This document shows, piece by piece, positions 1-6,336 of a DNA stretch of 7,048 nt. The notes beneath the pieces are model-generated. The model was not told the DNA's origin, did no database searches, and worked only from the letters and a program-made list of their open reading frames with translations. The number at the start of each line of letters is the position of its first letter. The stretch's first letter is position 1. The translations under genes were made by a program, and so were the position numbers. The DNA comes from Akkermansia sp. (GTDB taxonomy: Bacteria > Verrucomicrobiota > Verrucomicrobiia > Verrucomicrobiales > Akkermansiaceae): positions 1 through 7,048 of the forward strand of contig JAIFNK010000215.1 in assembly GCA_020047775.1 (NCBI GenBank), read 5' to 3'.

Positions 1-3000
1 ATCTGTCCTTGCTGCCTGAGCATCAAATCCTGATTGATGTCAGCCAGATGCCCAATCCAACCTCTGCGGTTGGCTTTTTGATCACTCTCGTCAGCGGCTC
101 GGGTGCTTCTGCTATCGCAACAGTCCCCCCAAGCAGCACAGGTGTTGCTCGCCTTCTGTTGTCCCATTTTCCTGGAATGACAGCGCAGTTCGCTGAGGAT
201 ATTGATGGAATTACCATTCAGGTAAACGGCACGGCCAGTCAAGGCAGCACGGCGGCAACTGGTTTGCACGTTGATTCCATCCGCTTCGCCTTGGAAGACC
301 TCGTGATTGACGACTTCTCCGCAGGTTTCAACGTCGTAACGGGAGGGACAGCACCCACTCTTCTCTCCTCCATTAACGGATTTACTCGATTTGGAGAAAC
401 CGTTTCCGGCTCCATTATCGGAAACAATCGGCAAGCTGGTGTGCGGGACGGGCAGTCCAGCGAGTCGTCCATGACGATTCAAGATGGCAAACTCCAATTA
501 CATGGAAACGGAGTCGCACAGTCCCGGTGGATGCGCTACGGCAGCAGCGTCGGAACAAGCAACCTCACCCCCCCTCCAACTGATGCACCGTTCACCAGCG
601 GAACGGTGACTCCGCTGAATCTAGCCCTGCGGTTGGAACATCAAATCATCATTGATATTACTCAACTGCCCGATCAAGAAAATGGCGCATCTTTCATTAT
701 CCGATTGGATAGCGGCACGGGGGGATCATTGATCGTGAGTGCATTCGCGCCCACTGTTGGGCGCCTGAGAATTCCTCTCTCGACGTTCTCCGGCATCACC
801 CCACAGTTCGCGGCGGATATTGATGGCATCACGATTCGGACGGACGCACAGACCATGCAAGGCAACACTGCCGCCAATGGGATGCACATCGATTCCATAA
901 AAATCGCCACCGAGAGCCTGATGATCGACGATTTTTCTGCGGGCTTCAACACCGTCACGGGAGGCACAGCACCCGCCCTTCTCAGCACTGTTAGCGGAAC
1001 TCACGGAACAACTCGTTTTGGCGAAACCGTTTCCCCGTCCGTCATGGGAAACAATCGGCAAGCCGGCGTGCGCGACGGACAATCCGCCGGACAAACAGCC
1101 ATGACCATTCAGGATGGCAAACTCCAAGTTCATGGCAACGCTACCGCGCCCTATCGTTGGGTCCGCTACGGTAGCAGCGTGGGAACAACCAACCCCATTG
1201 GCTTCCCGGATGCCGCGCCCTTTGGCAGCGGAACGGTTACTCCGCTTAACCTTTCGTTGAAGCTCGAGGATCTCTTGCTCATCGATATCGTGCAGAAGCC
1301 CGATCAAGTCACTGCCACAGGCTTCACTGTAACACTTACAAGCGGAGCTGGTGCTTCTGTGTATTCGGCAGTCTCCACCACCACCACCGGCATACTCAGC
1401 ATTCCCTTGTCGGGTTTTGCGGGTATAACACCGCAGATCGCGGCGGATATTGATGGCATCACACTTCAATTGGGCGATCAAGCCAGTCAGGGCAGCACTG
1501 CGGCGACTGGCATGCACATCGATTCCATAGCGGTCGCATTTTCAAAATCCAATAATGCCGATCTTACCGCTTTCACCACCACTGCAGTGAACCTGACACC
1601 CACCTTTGCAGCAGCCACCACTAGCTACAACGCCACTGTGCCCAATGGCACGGCCACCATCACCGTTACTCCCACCGTCGCCCAGGCCGATGCCACGGTG
1701 AAGGTGAATGGCGTGAATGTAACATCAGGCAGCGCCAGCAGCGCCATTTCATTGAATGTAGGAACCAACACCATCACCACTGCAGTCACTGCCCAGAGTG
1801 GATTCGTCAAAACTTACACTCTTACGGTGACCCGCAGCGCCCCTCCTTCGAACAATGCCGATCTCTCCGCTTTCACGACCACGGCAGGCACGCTCACACC
1901 ACCAACGTTTGCCGCAGCCACCACCAGCTACAACGCCACTGTGCCAAATGCTACGACCAGCATCACCGTCACTCCCACCGTCGCCCAGGCGAATGCCACG
2001 GTGAAAGTAAATACTGTGACCGTCGCTTCTGGAACTGCCAGCGGCAACATCAACCTCACCGTTGGGACAAATACGATCACCACCGTGGTCACCGCCCAGG
2101 ACGGCACGACTACTAAGACATACACCCTTACCGTGACGCGGGTGGCTGTGGGTGCGATCACGTGGGGTGCTGCTCAAGGCTGGACCGGAGCGGCCAGCCA
2201 AGTGCTCGCCAATGGCGTGCGGCACGCGGCGGTGGGGTTCATGCCCTTTGATGCGACCGTGAACGGCGTCGTCTTCGACCGCCCCACGGTCGGCTCGGGC
2301 ACTTCACCAGTGACCTTTGCCAATAGCTCGCCCGTGCAAATCACGTCTGGCTTCTTTCAGTCCCAAGTGACTGCTCCGGCCGGCGGCGATTCTAGTTATA
2401 CCATCTTGGTCAGTTACGGCAATTTCCACTTCAATGCCGCCAGCACCATCACCATTGGCAGTCTGGTGGTCGGTCAGGACTATCAGGTGCAGGTCTTCAT
2501 GCCGTATTGGGACAATTCGTATCCCACCACCTTCGCCTCTAGCGGCGGCGTAACCTCCCCGGTGCTTGATGTCGGACGCATCGGTGGTTCTCCCACTCCC
2601 GCTGGCTACCTCACCGGCACCTTCACCGCCACAGCCACCAGCCATGTCATCGACTACCGCTCCGCCCCCACCGGCGGCTGGGCTGGAGTCTCCGCCGTCT
2701 CCGTGCGACGCACCTCTATCAGCGCCAACGCCGACCTCGCCAGCCTCACGACCACGGCTGGCACGCTAACACCATCAACGTTTGCCGCAGCCACCACCAG
2801 CTACGCCGCGAGTGTGCCGAACGCCACCACTAGCGTAACCGTCACGCCCACCGTGGCGGATGCCAGTGCCACCGTGACCGTGAACGGCATCAGCGTCGCC
2901 TCCGGCAGTGCCAGCGGGAACATCTCCCTGACCGTGGGAGCCAATGCCATCCCCGTCGTCGTTACCGCCCAGAGCGGAGCCACCAAAATCTACACGATCA

Positions 3001-5126
3001 CCGTGACCCGGGCCCTTACCGGCGTTCCCATCCAACCCACAGCGGTCAACACCACCTCCATGTGGGACAATTCTGGAATCGGTGGTCACAAGAGCAAGAT
3101 GGTCGATGGAAGCGGCCTCTCCGTCGGTGGCTCCGTCCTCACACAGACGCATGACAACAACTCCAACGTCAATTCCTGGCACGCCGGAAACTATTCCGGC
3201 GGCATCAGCGGTGGAGCATTAGGCACCCCCCCCGCAGTGAACGGCCAAGCCGTGGAGTTTGACTTGGGTGCCAACTACGACCTCACTGGAGCGCATATTT
3301 GGAACTTTAACGGTGCGGGCTTCACCGGACGCGGCGTCAAAGACGTGCAAATCCTCATTTCCAGCAGCACCAGCGGAGCTTTCACCGCTCTGACCACTGA
3401 GCAGTTCACCGAAGCCACCGGATCAGCCGCTCTGCCCGCCCAAGTGGTGCCCTTCACCGGAGCCTCCAACGTCCGCCGCGTGCGCTTCAGCATCCTGTCC
3501 GCCTGGAGCCCAGCCCCCAACGAATACGTGGGCCTGAGTGAAGTGCGTTTCCAGGGCACCGCTGTGCCGCTGAGCAGCAATGCCGATCTCGCCGCCCTGA
3601 CAACTACCGCTAACGGCATGACGCCGAACTTTGCCGCAGCCACCACCAGCTACAACGCCACTGTGCCCAATGCCACGACCGGCATCACCGTCACACCCAC
3701 CGTCGCCCAGCCAAATGCCACGGTTCAGGTGGAATTTGTGGCCGTCGCTTCGGGAACTGCCAGCGGCAACATTCCCCTCACTGTCGGGACAAATACCATC
3801 ACCATCATTGTCACCGCCCAGGACGGCACGACTACGAAAAACTACACCCTCGCTGTGACTAGGGCGGCTCCGGCCATCCCCCCGAGCGGAAATGTGCTGA
3901 CCCCTACCGTGATCACCACGTCCCAGTGGTCACTTAATTTCGATGGCTGGAAGGACAACATGGTCAACGGATTGGGTCTCATCGGCTCAGGGTCAGATGA
4001 AACAAAGCTTCACGATGCCTTAAGTAACGCCTTCACCATGTGGCACGCCGGGCCACTCGCTGGTGGCATCTCCGGCGGAATCACCGGAACCCCTCCCTCC
4101 GTGGTCAGCCAAGCCATCGAGTTCGACCTCGGTGCCAACCACAACCTCACTGGAGCCCACGTCTGGAACCTGAACCAAGCCGGAGCGCTTGGACGTGGGG
4201 TGCGCGGTGTGGAGATTTTCATTTCCCCCGATGCCAGCGGCACTACCACTTGGACATCCGTAGGCACCCAGGAATTCACTCAAGGTACCGGCGAACCCTT
4301 GGCTGCCCAGGCCGTCTCCTTCACCGGCCCCAACGCCCGGCGCGTTCGCTTTGCCATCCAGTCTGCCTGGAGCGGAGCTGCAAATGAATACGTGGGCCTC
4401 AGCGAAGTCCGCTTCCGCGGCGGTTTTGCCCCCGTCACCGTGGATGGCACCAACCTCGGAGCCATCCCAGACAACAATCCTACGGGACGCGAAATCCTCT
4501 TCAACGTCGCCGGAGCAGCCGGCGTGGTGAAGACCGTGAGCACGCAGTTCACCTTCAATCCGGCCCACGTCTGGATGTCCGACCTGCGGATCCAGCTCAT
4601 CGCCCCCAACGGCACCAGCGCGTGGATTTATCAGCCGAGCGAAGGTTGGAGTAGTGATCTGCTCGGCCCCTACACCATCGCCGATACCGGCACCGACAGC
4701 CTCCAGACGGCCGCCACCGGCCTTGCCGCTAACGCCGCGCTCGCCTCCGGCACCTACCGCGCGGCCAACGGAGCCACCCTCGTCTCTCTAAACCTCAGCT
4801 TTGGCGGCACCTCCCCCAACGGCACCTGGAAACTCAGGTTCGCAGATTTAGTCGCCCCGGACACCACCAGCGTCAGCCAAGCCAGCCTCACCCTCACCAC
4901 CGCCAACCCCGGGAAAACCACCATCCAGCGTGAAACCAACGGCCACATGACGCTCAACCTCATCGAAGCCGACTCCAGCGCCAACTACGACCTCATGCGC
5001 AGCACCGACCTCCAAAACTGGACGCTCCTGGAAAGCAAAACCACCACCGGCAGCGGCGCCACCACCCACACCGACACCGCCCCGCCCGCCCCGAAAGGCT
5101 TCTACCTCTACATTCCTAGGCCATAG
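1..5126 (+). CDS. Giant secreted multi-domain repeat protein, 5' end missing
   Basis: One reading frame is open from the window edge (first full codon at 3-5) to a TAG at 5124-5126, giving 1,707 residues. Residue numbers here count from that codon. A repeat unit is already under way at base 3, so the true start lies upstream and the TTG at 9 is not a credible start. Order of modules: DDFS-type repeats (1-515), cadherin-like 1 (517-611) and 2 (617-713), beta-rich insert (718-903), cadherin-like 3 (907-1003), discoidin-like 1 (1008-1185), cadherin-like 4 (1191-1287), discoidin-like 2 (1297-1473), P/Homo B-like domain (1478-1633), C-terminal domain (1634-1707). The composition is rich in Thr, Ser, Ala, Gly, Asn and Val with no cysteine, as in extracellular beta-sandwich proteins. 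No catalytic motif or membrane anchor is visible. Inferred role: surface or secreted binding/adhesion protein, possibly for polysaccharide. An enzyme domain could lie in the missing N-terminal part. Coding is certain; the function is not. Confidence 0.9.
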   Translation, partial: LSLLPEHQILIDVSQMPNPTSAVGFLITLVSGSGASAIATVPPSSTGVARLLLSHFPGMTAQFAEDIDGITIQVNGTASQGSTAATGLHVDSIRFALEDLVIDDFSAGFNVVTGGTAPTLLSSINGFTRFGETVSGSIIGNNRQAGVRDGQSSESSMTIQDGKLQLHGNGVAQSRWMRYGSSVGTSNLTPPPTDAPFTSGTVTPLNLALRLEHQIIIDITQLPDQENGASFIIRLDSGTGGSLIVSAFAPTVGRLRIPLSTFSGITPQFAADIDGITIRTDAQTMQGNTAANGMHIDSIKIATESLMIDDFSAGFNTVTGGTAPALLSTVSGTHGTTRFGETVSPSVMGNNRQAGVRDGQSAGQTAMTIQDGKLQVHGNATAPYRWVRYGSSVGTTNPIGFPDAAPFGSGTVTPLNLSLKLEDLLLIDIVQKPDQVTATGFTVTLTSGAGASVYSAVSTTTTGILSIPLSGFAGITPQIAADIDGITLQLGDQASQGSTAATGMHIDSIAVAFSKSNNADLTAFTTTAVNLTPTFAAATTSYNATVPNGTATITVTPTVAQADATVKVNGVNVTSGSASSAISLNVGTNTITTAVTAQSGFVKTYTLTVTRSAPPSNNADLSAFTTTAGTLTPPTFAAATTSYNATVPNATTSITVTPTVAQANATVKVNTVTVASGTASGNINLTVGTNTITTVVTAQDGTTTKTYTLTVTRVAVGAITWGAAQGWTGAASQVLANGVRHAAVGFMPFDATVNGVVFDRPTVGSGTSPVTFANSSPVQITSGFFQSQVTAPAGGDSSYTILVSYGNFHFNAASTITIGSLVVGQDYQVQVFMPYWDNSYPTTFASSGGVTSPVLDVGRIGGSPTPAGYLTGTFTATATSHVIDYRSAPTGGWAGVSAVSVRRTSISANADLASLTTTAGTLTPSTFAAATTSYAASVPNATTSVTVTPTVADASATVTVNGISVASGSASGNISLTVGANAIPVVVTAQSGATKIYTITVTRALTGVPIQPTAVNTTSMWDNSGIGGHKSKMVDGSGLSVGGSVLTQTHDNNSNVNSWHAGNYSGGISGGALGTPPAVNGQAVEFDLGANYDLTGAHIWNFNGAGFTGRGVKDVQILISSSTSGAFTALTTEQFTEATGSAALPAQVVPFTGASNVRRVRFSILSAWSPAPNEYVGLSEVRFQGTAVPLSSNADLAALTTTANGMTPNFAAATTSYNATVPNATTGITVTPTVAQPNATVQVEFVAVASGTASGNIPLTVGTNTITIIVTAQDGTTTKNYTLAVTRAAPAIPPSGNVLTPTVITTSQWSLNFDGWKDNMVNGLGLIGSGSDETKLHDALSNAFTMWHAGPLAGGISGGITGTPPSVVSQAIEFDLGANHNLTGAHVWNLNQAGALGRGVRGVEIFISPDASGTTTWTSVGTQEFTQGTGEPLAAQAVSFTGPNARRVRFAIQSAWSGAANEYVGLSEVRFRGGFAPVTVDGTNLGAIPDNNPTGREILFNVAGAAGVVKTVSTQFTFNPAHVWMSDLRIQLIAPNGTSAWIYQPSEGWSSDLLGPYTIADTGTDSLQTAATGLAANAALASGTYRAANGATLVSLNLSFGGTSPNGTWKLRFADLVAPDTTSVSQASLTLTTANPGKTTIQRETNGHMTLNLIEADSSANYDLMRSTDLQNWTLLESKTTTGSGATTHTDTAPPAPKGFYLYIPRP
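3..1547 (+). repeat. Tandem DDFS-type protein repeats, about 206-210 residues each
   Basis: Two full units (300-917 and 918-1547) follow the tail of a third (3-299). Each opens with [LM][VM]IDDFSAGFN and VTGGTAP, then has RFGETVS, GNNRQAGVRDGQS, MTIQDGKLQ, RYGSSVGT, GTVTPLNL, DI.Q.PD, a DIDGIT block and H(I/V)DSI. The marker codon before the DDFS block recurs at 300 and 918 (618 bp), while the DIDGIT block recurs at 811 and 1441 (630 bp), so small in-frame indels separate the units. The pattern resembles a beta-rich DDFS domain common in bacterial secreted and PEP-CTERM-type proteins; I recall the pattern but cannot give a family accession. The last unit runs straight into the first cadherin-like repeat. 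Confidence 0.85.
1551..1835 (+). repeat. Cadherin-like beta-sandwich repeat 1
   Basis: About 95 residues starting NNADLTAFTTT, with FAAATTSYNATVPN, ITVTPTVAQADATVKVNG, a GTNTIT turn and the closing YTLTVTR strand. This is the pattern of the bacterial cadherin-like beta-sandwich family (Pfam Cadherin-like, by recollection). It usually serves as a spacer in long extracellular proteins. This copy keeps the NG turn in VKVNGV. Confidence 0.85.
1851..2141 (+). repeat. Cadherin-like beta-sandwich repeat 2
   Basis: About 97 residues, beginning five codons after repeat 1 with NNADLSAFTTTAGTLTPP and ending AQDGTTTKTYTLTVTR. The NG turn of copies 1 and 3 is replaced by VKVNTVTV. Its second half matches copy 4 (3573-3863) more closely than adjacent copies, at both DNA and protein level. 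Confidence 0.85.
2154..2711 (+). other. Beta-rich insert domain (AITWG...), within the giant protein
   Basis: Residues 718-903 begin AITWGAAQGWTG, include VNGVVFDRP, SFG-like hydrophobic strands, LVVGQDYQVQVFMPYWDN, and end GVSAVSVRR. Alternating hydrophobic residues, 'L..G..Y.VQVF..YWD' and a closing 'AVSVR' strand suggest a jelly-roll or lectin-like fold of the kind seen in PVC secreted proteins. I do not recognise a named family. It occurs once in the window and separates cadherin-like repeats 2 and 3. Confidence 0.6.
2721..3011 (+). repeat. Cadherin-like beta-sandwich repeat 3
   Basis: Starts SANADLASLTTTAGTLTPST, with TSYAASVPN, VTVNGISVASGSASG, and closes IYTITVTR. It keeps the NG turn and uses AQSGATK where copies 2 and 4 have AQDGTTTK. 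It directly precedes discoidin-like domain 1. Confidence 0.85.
3024..3557 (+). repeat. Discoidin (F5/8 type C)-like domain 1
   Basis: Residues 1008-1185. Features are SMWDN near the start, a WHAGNYSGGISGG segment, AVEFDLGANYDLTGAHIWNFN, GRGVKDVQILIS and the closing NEYVGLSEVRFQG. 'EFDLG..Y.L....IWN' and 'V.LSEVRF.G' are the typical framework of F5/8 type C / CBM32-like galactose-binding folds, which often bind glycans. Ligand residues cannot be assigned by eye. Confidence 0.75.
3573..3863 (+). repeat. Cadherin-like beta-sandwich repeat 4
   Basis: Starts SSNADLAALTTTANGMTPN and ends TTTKNYTLAVTR. It lacks the NG turn (VQVEFVAV). It shares VASGTASGNI.LTVGTNTIT and AQDGTTTK with copy 2, including long stretches of near-identical DNA, although copy 3 is nearer. 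It directly precedes discoidin-like domain 2. Confidence 0.85.
3891..4421 (+). repeat. Discoidin (F5/8 type C)-like domain 2
   Basis: Residues 1297-1473, clearly paralogous to domain 1. Shared blocks are MWHAG, GGISGG, GTPP, EFDLGAN, LTGAHVWN, GRGV, EIFIS, RRVRF, SAW and NEYVGLSEVRF. A Trp-rich SQWSLNFDGW segment replaces the SMWDNSGIGG start. The pair [cadherin-like + discoidin-like] therefore occurs twice in a row. Confidence 0.75.
4434..4901 (+). other. P/Homo B (proprotein convertase P)-like domain
   Basis: Residues 1478-1633 show AIPDNNPTGREI, HVWMSDLRIQLIAPNGT, a DTGTDSLQTA segment, SGTYRA, GTSPNGTWKLRFAD and a closing SQASLTLTT strand. 'IPDN.P.G', 'HxW.SDL.I.L..P.GT' and 'NGTW.L...D' are the characteristic blocks of the P domain found beside subtilisin-type proteases and as a stand-alone module in bacterial secreted proteins. 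No protease residues are present in this window, so here it is probably a structural or binding module. Confidence 0.75.
4902..5123 (+). other. C-terminal 'STDLQNWT' domain of the giant protein
   Basis: The last 74 residues contain MTLNLIEADSSANYDL, MRSTDLQNWTLLES, a TDTAPP turn and end GFYLYIPRP. Short terminal domains with 'Y.L..STDL.NWT' and a final 'FY/FYR' strand are very common at the C-termini of Verrucomicrobiota secreted proteins, possibly acting in sorting or capping. That link is from familiarity with such proteins. No LPXTG, PEP-CTERM or beta-barrel anchor is seen. Confidence 0.65.
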
Positions 5127-5147
5127 CCACCGATCGCCCCGGGTCTG

Positions 5148-5188
5148 GGGTCCTGGATTGCTTGGATAAAATCAATTTTCCAGGACTC
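5148..5188 (+). terminator. Hairpin after the giant gene, possible terminator
   Basis: Twenty-one bases after the TAG, 5148-5157 pairs with 5179-5188 as ten base pairs (one G-T); the core GTCCTGGA/TCCAGGAC is perfect. The 21-base loop is AT-rich and can form a further short ATTG/CAAT pairing. No T-run follows, so it is not a classic intrinsic terminator. Its position suggests it marks the transcript end. Confidence 0.4.
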
Positions 5189-5192
5189 ACCC

Positions 5193-5395
5193 GAATGGCA
5201 CTCACTTAAGACCGGTGTTCGTCCACCAACCTCTTGCAGTCCAAGGATGGCGGATTCCCGAGTCATCCGTGGAATGGCCTGAATCCCTTGATTTTGTCGC
5301 TAAAAACGTCGGGCCACGATGTTTCCCTTCGGCTGGCAGACGCGAGTGAAAACCAAGGAATATCAACGAAGAGGTCGCTTAAGTGAGTGCCATTC
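5193..5395. mobile_element. MITE-like element or IS remnant with terminal inverted repeats
   Basis: The left end GAATGGCACTCACTTAAG (5193-5210) is repeated as its exact reverse complement at 5378-5395. Ungapped continuation inward adds six more matches over twelve positions, including TTCGT at 5218-5222 against ACGAA at 5366-5370, giving 24 of 30 matches between 5193-5222 and 5366-5395. The flanks are CACCC (5188-5192) and TACCC (5396-5400), four of five identical, compatible with a decayed target duplication. The 143 bases between the arms hold no transposase-like frame. Size and structure fit a MITE or internally deleted insertion sequence. I cannot name a family. A regulatory stem structure is the alternative. 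Confidence 0.55.
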
Positions 5396-5548
5396 TACCC
5401 TGACCCCGTTTATCTATCTTGCCGGCGAGGGAGCCCGTCGTGGCGGCGGTGTCAGCGGCATCGCAGGCCACAACGCGGCGATGGCCTTGATTCTCCGTCG
5501 TCCATGATCCGTGGTTGACATGGGGGATCGGGGAAGCAGTTTGGCGGA
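5396..5548. other. Non-coding gap before the broken gene
   Basis: Short frames here have no recognisable product. A TTGACA at 5515-5520 matches a -35 box, but no -10-like sequence lies 16-18 bases downstream, so I do not call a promoter. Nothing else is seen. Confidence 0.5.
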
Positions 5549-6141
5549 ATGAGACGGTGCATGGGATTGGTCTTCCCGGTGGTGCTGACCGTGGCGGCGG
5601 GCTTGGCATTCGGCGACACTGGGTCTTCGGATTGGCGACTTGAATTGCTGAAGGAAGAGGGGATCTCACGGGATCCTGCAAAACTCAGGGAGATCCAGGA
5701 GGGCTTCTCACTGTCGCGGGAGCGCGTTGTCGCGGCGGTGCACAAGCTCGGAGCGGAAGAGTTCAAGGTAAGGGGGGCTATCACATCGGCGTTTCGGTCG
5801 GAAAGGTCCGTGCGCTTTTCCACCCGGGCTATCAGGGTGGGGGATTCCGTTTCGAGCAGACCGACAGCCACCGCGGACTCTCGACCAACGCCGCGATGGG
5901 ATTCGATCCGGCTGCCGGTGCGCTCCAGCGGATGAGCATCGGGGTGAGACGCCTCGCCGGCGACAATGTCGAGTTCGACGTCAAGATCATCTCCGCCGAC
6001 GGAGCCAAGGTGTTCGTCAATCGCAAGGTGGTGGCCGCCGGCTCGACCGGCAAGCTGGACGCGATCAGGCTGGACCGCAGCGGCCGGAGCGGCGGGGACG
6101 CTTTGTTTGACGATCTCGTGGTGGATCTTGGCGCGCCCTGA
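5549..6141 (+). pseudogene. Frameshifted secreted protein gene, unknown function
   Basis: From ATG 5549 the frame gives a signal peptide (MRRCMGLVFPVVLTVAAGLA, cleavage near residue 22) and then a helical region, DWRLELLKEEGISRDPAKLREI and VVAAVHKLGAEEFKVR. From about 5773 this frame turns into Arg/Ser-rich text with no domain character and stops at 5935. The frame one base back reads well from there to TGA 6139-6141: HIGVSVGKVRALFHPGYQGGGFRFEQ, MGFDP, VEFDVKIIS, KVFVNRKVV and GGDALFDDLVVDLG, a beta-rich sugar-binding-like region. This second part has no ATG before 5896 and no GTG or TTG start in its open stretch. The switch lies at six G (5772-5777), and one extra base there would give a 197-residue secreted protein. 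'LGAEEFKVRE'-type text usually opens a helical repeat in PVC proteins, so a larger internal deletion is also possible. A sequencing error cannot be excluded. Confidence 0.65.
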
Positions 6142-6156
6142 CCGGGCTGACCCGGT
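6141..6156 (+). terminator. Short GC-rich hairpin at the end of the broken gene
   Basis: ACCGGG CTGA CCCGGT is a perfect six-pair stem with a four-base loop, overlapping the last base of the TGA at 6139-6141. No T-run follows. Its position fits a weak terminator or transcript-end structure, but a stem this short could arise by chance in GC-rich DNA. Confidence 0.3.
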
Positions 6157-6322
6157 GGAATGATTGAGAAAATATCTCGAGAGCGGTGCCGGGATCCAGC
6201 CTGAGCCGCCTTACCTGAAATCCTTGCTTCCCGTATCCAGCGGGCAGCCTTGAGGAGGGTTTGTGGTGCGATTGCTGCGGCGATCCGCAACTCGTTGAAA
6301 GCTCGGCCCGCTGGCGTCGTAT

Positions 6323-6328
6323 GAGGGA
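6323..6328 (+). promoter_or_regulatory. Shine-Dalgarno site of the sulfatase gene
   Basis: GAGGGA lies eight bases before the ATG at 6337, a normal strength and spacing. It favours this start over the out-of-frame ATG at 6321, whose frame leads to no recognisable protein. No clear promoter was found in 6157-6322. Confidence 0.6.
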
Positions 6329-6336
6329 AGCCATCC

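Noticed and set aside
9..11. TTG at 9 as the start of the giant protein
   Set aside because: Codons upstream of it (3-8) already belong to the repeat (LSLLPEHQ matches LALRLEHQ in the next unit), and no signal peptide follows.
726..1517. 263-codon minus-strand frame inside the DDFS repeats
   Set aside because: It lies opposite clearly repeated, domain-like plus-strand coding sequence; its product is Gly/Arg/Ser-rich and matches no family pattern.
5319..5507. 62-codon plus-strand frame crossing the right end of the inverted-repeat element
   Set aside because: It spans the element boundary, has no ribosome site and encodes no recognisable protein.
5515..5543. Promoter with a TTGACA -35 box before the broken gene
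   Set aside because: No -10-like hexamer is found at the right spacing (AGTTTG at 5538-5543), so the -35 match alone is not enough.
5452..5871. 139-codon minus-strand frame over the broken gene
   Set aside because: It has no domain character and overlaps a plus-strand signal peptide with plausible coding text on both sides.
5896..6141. Stand-alone 81-residue gene from ATG 5896
   Set aside because: Good coding text in this frame starts about 120 bases earlier (HIGVSVGKVRALF...), and the ATG has no convincing ribosome site, so it is better read as the tail of the broken gene.
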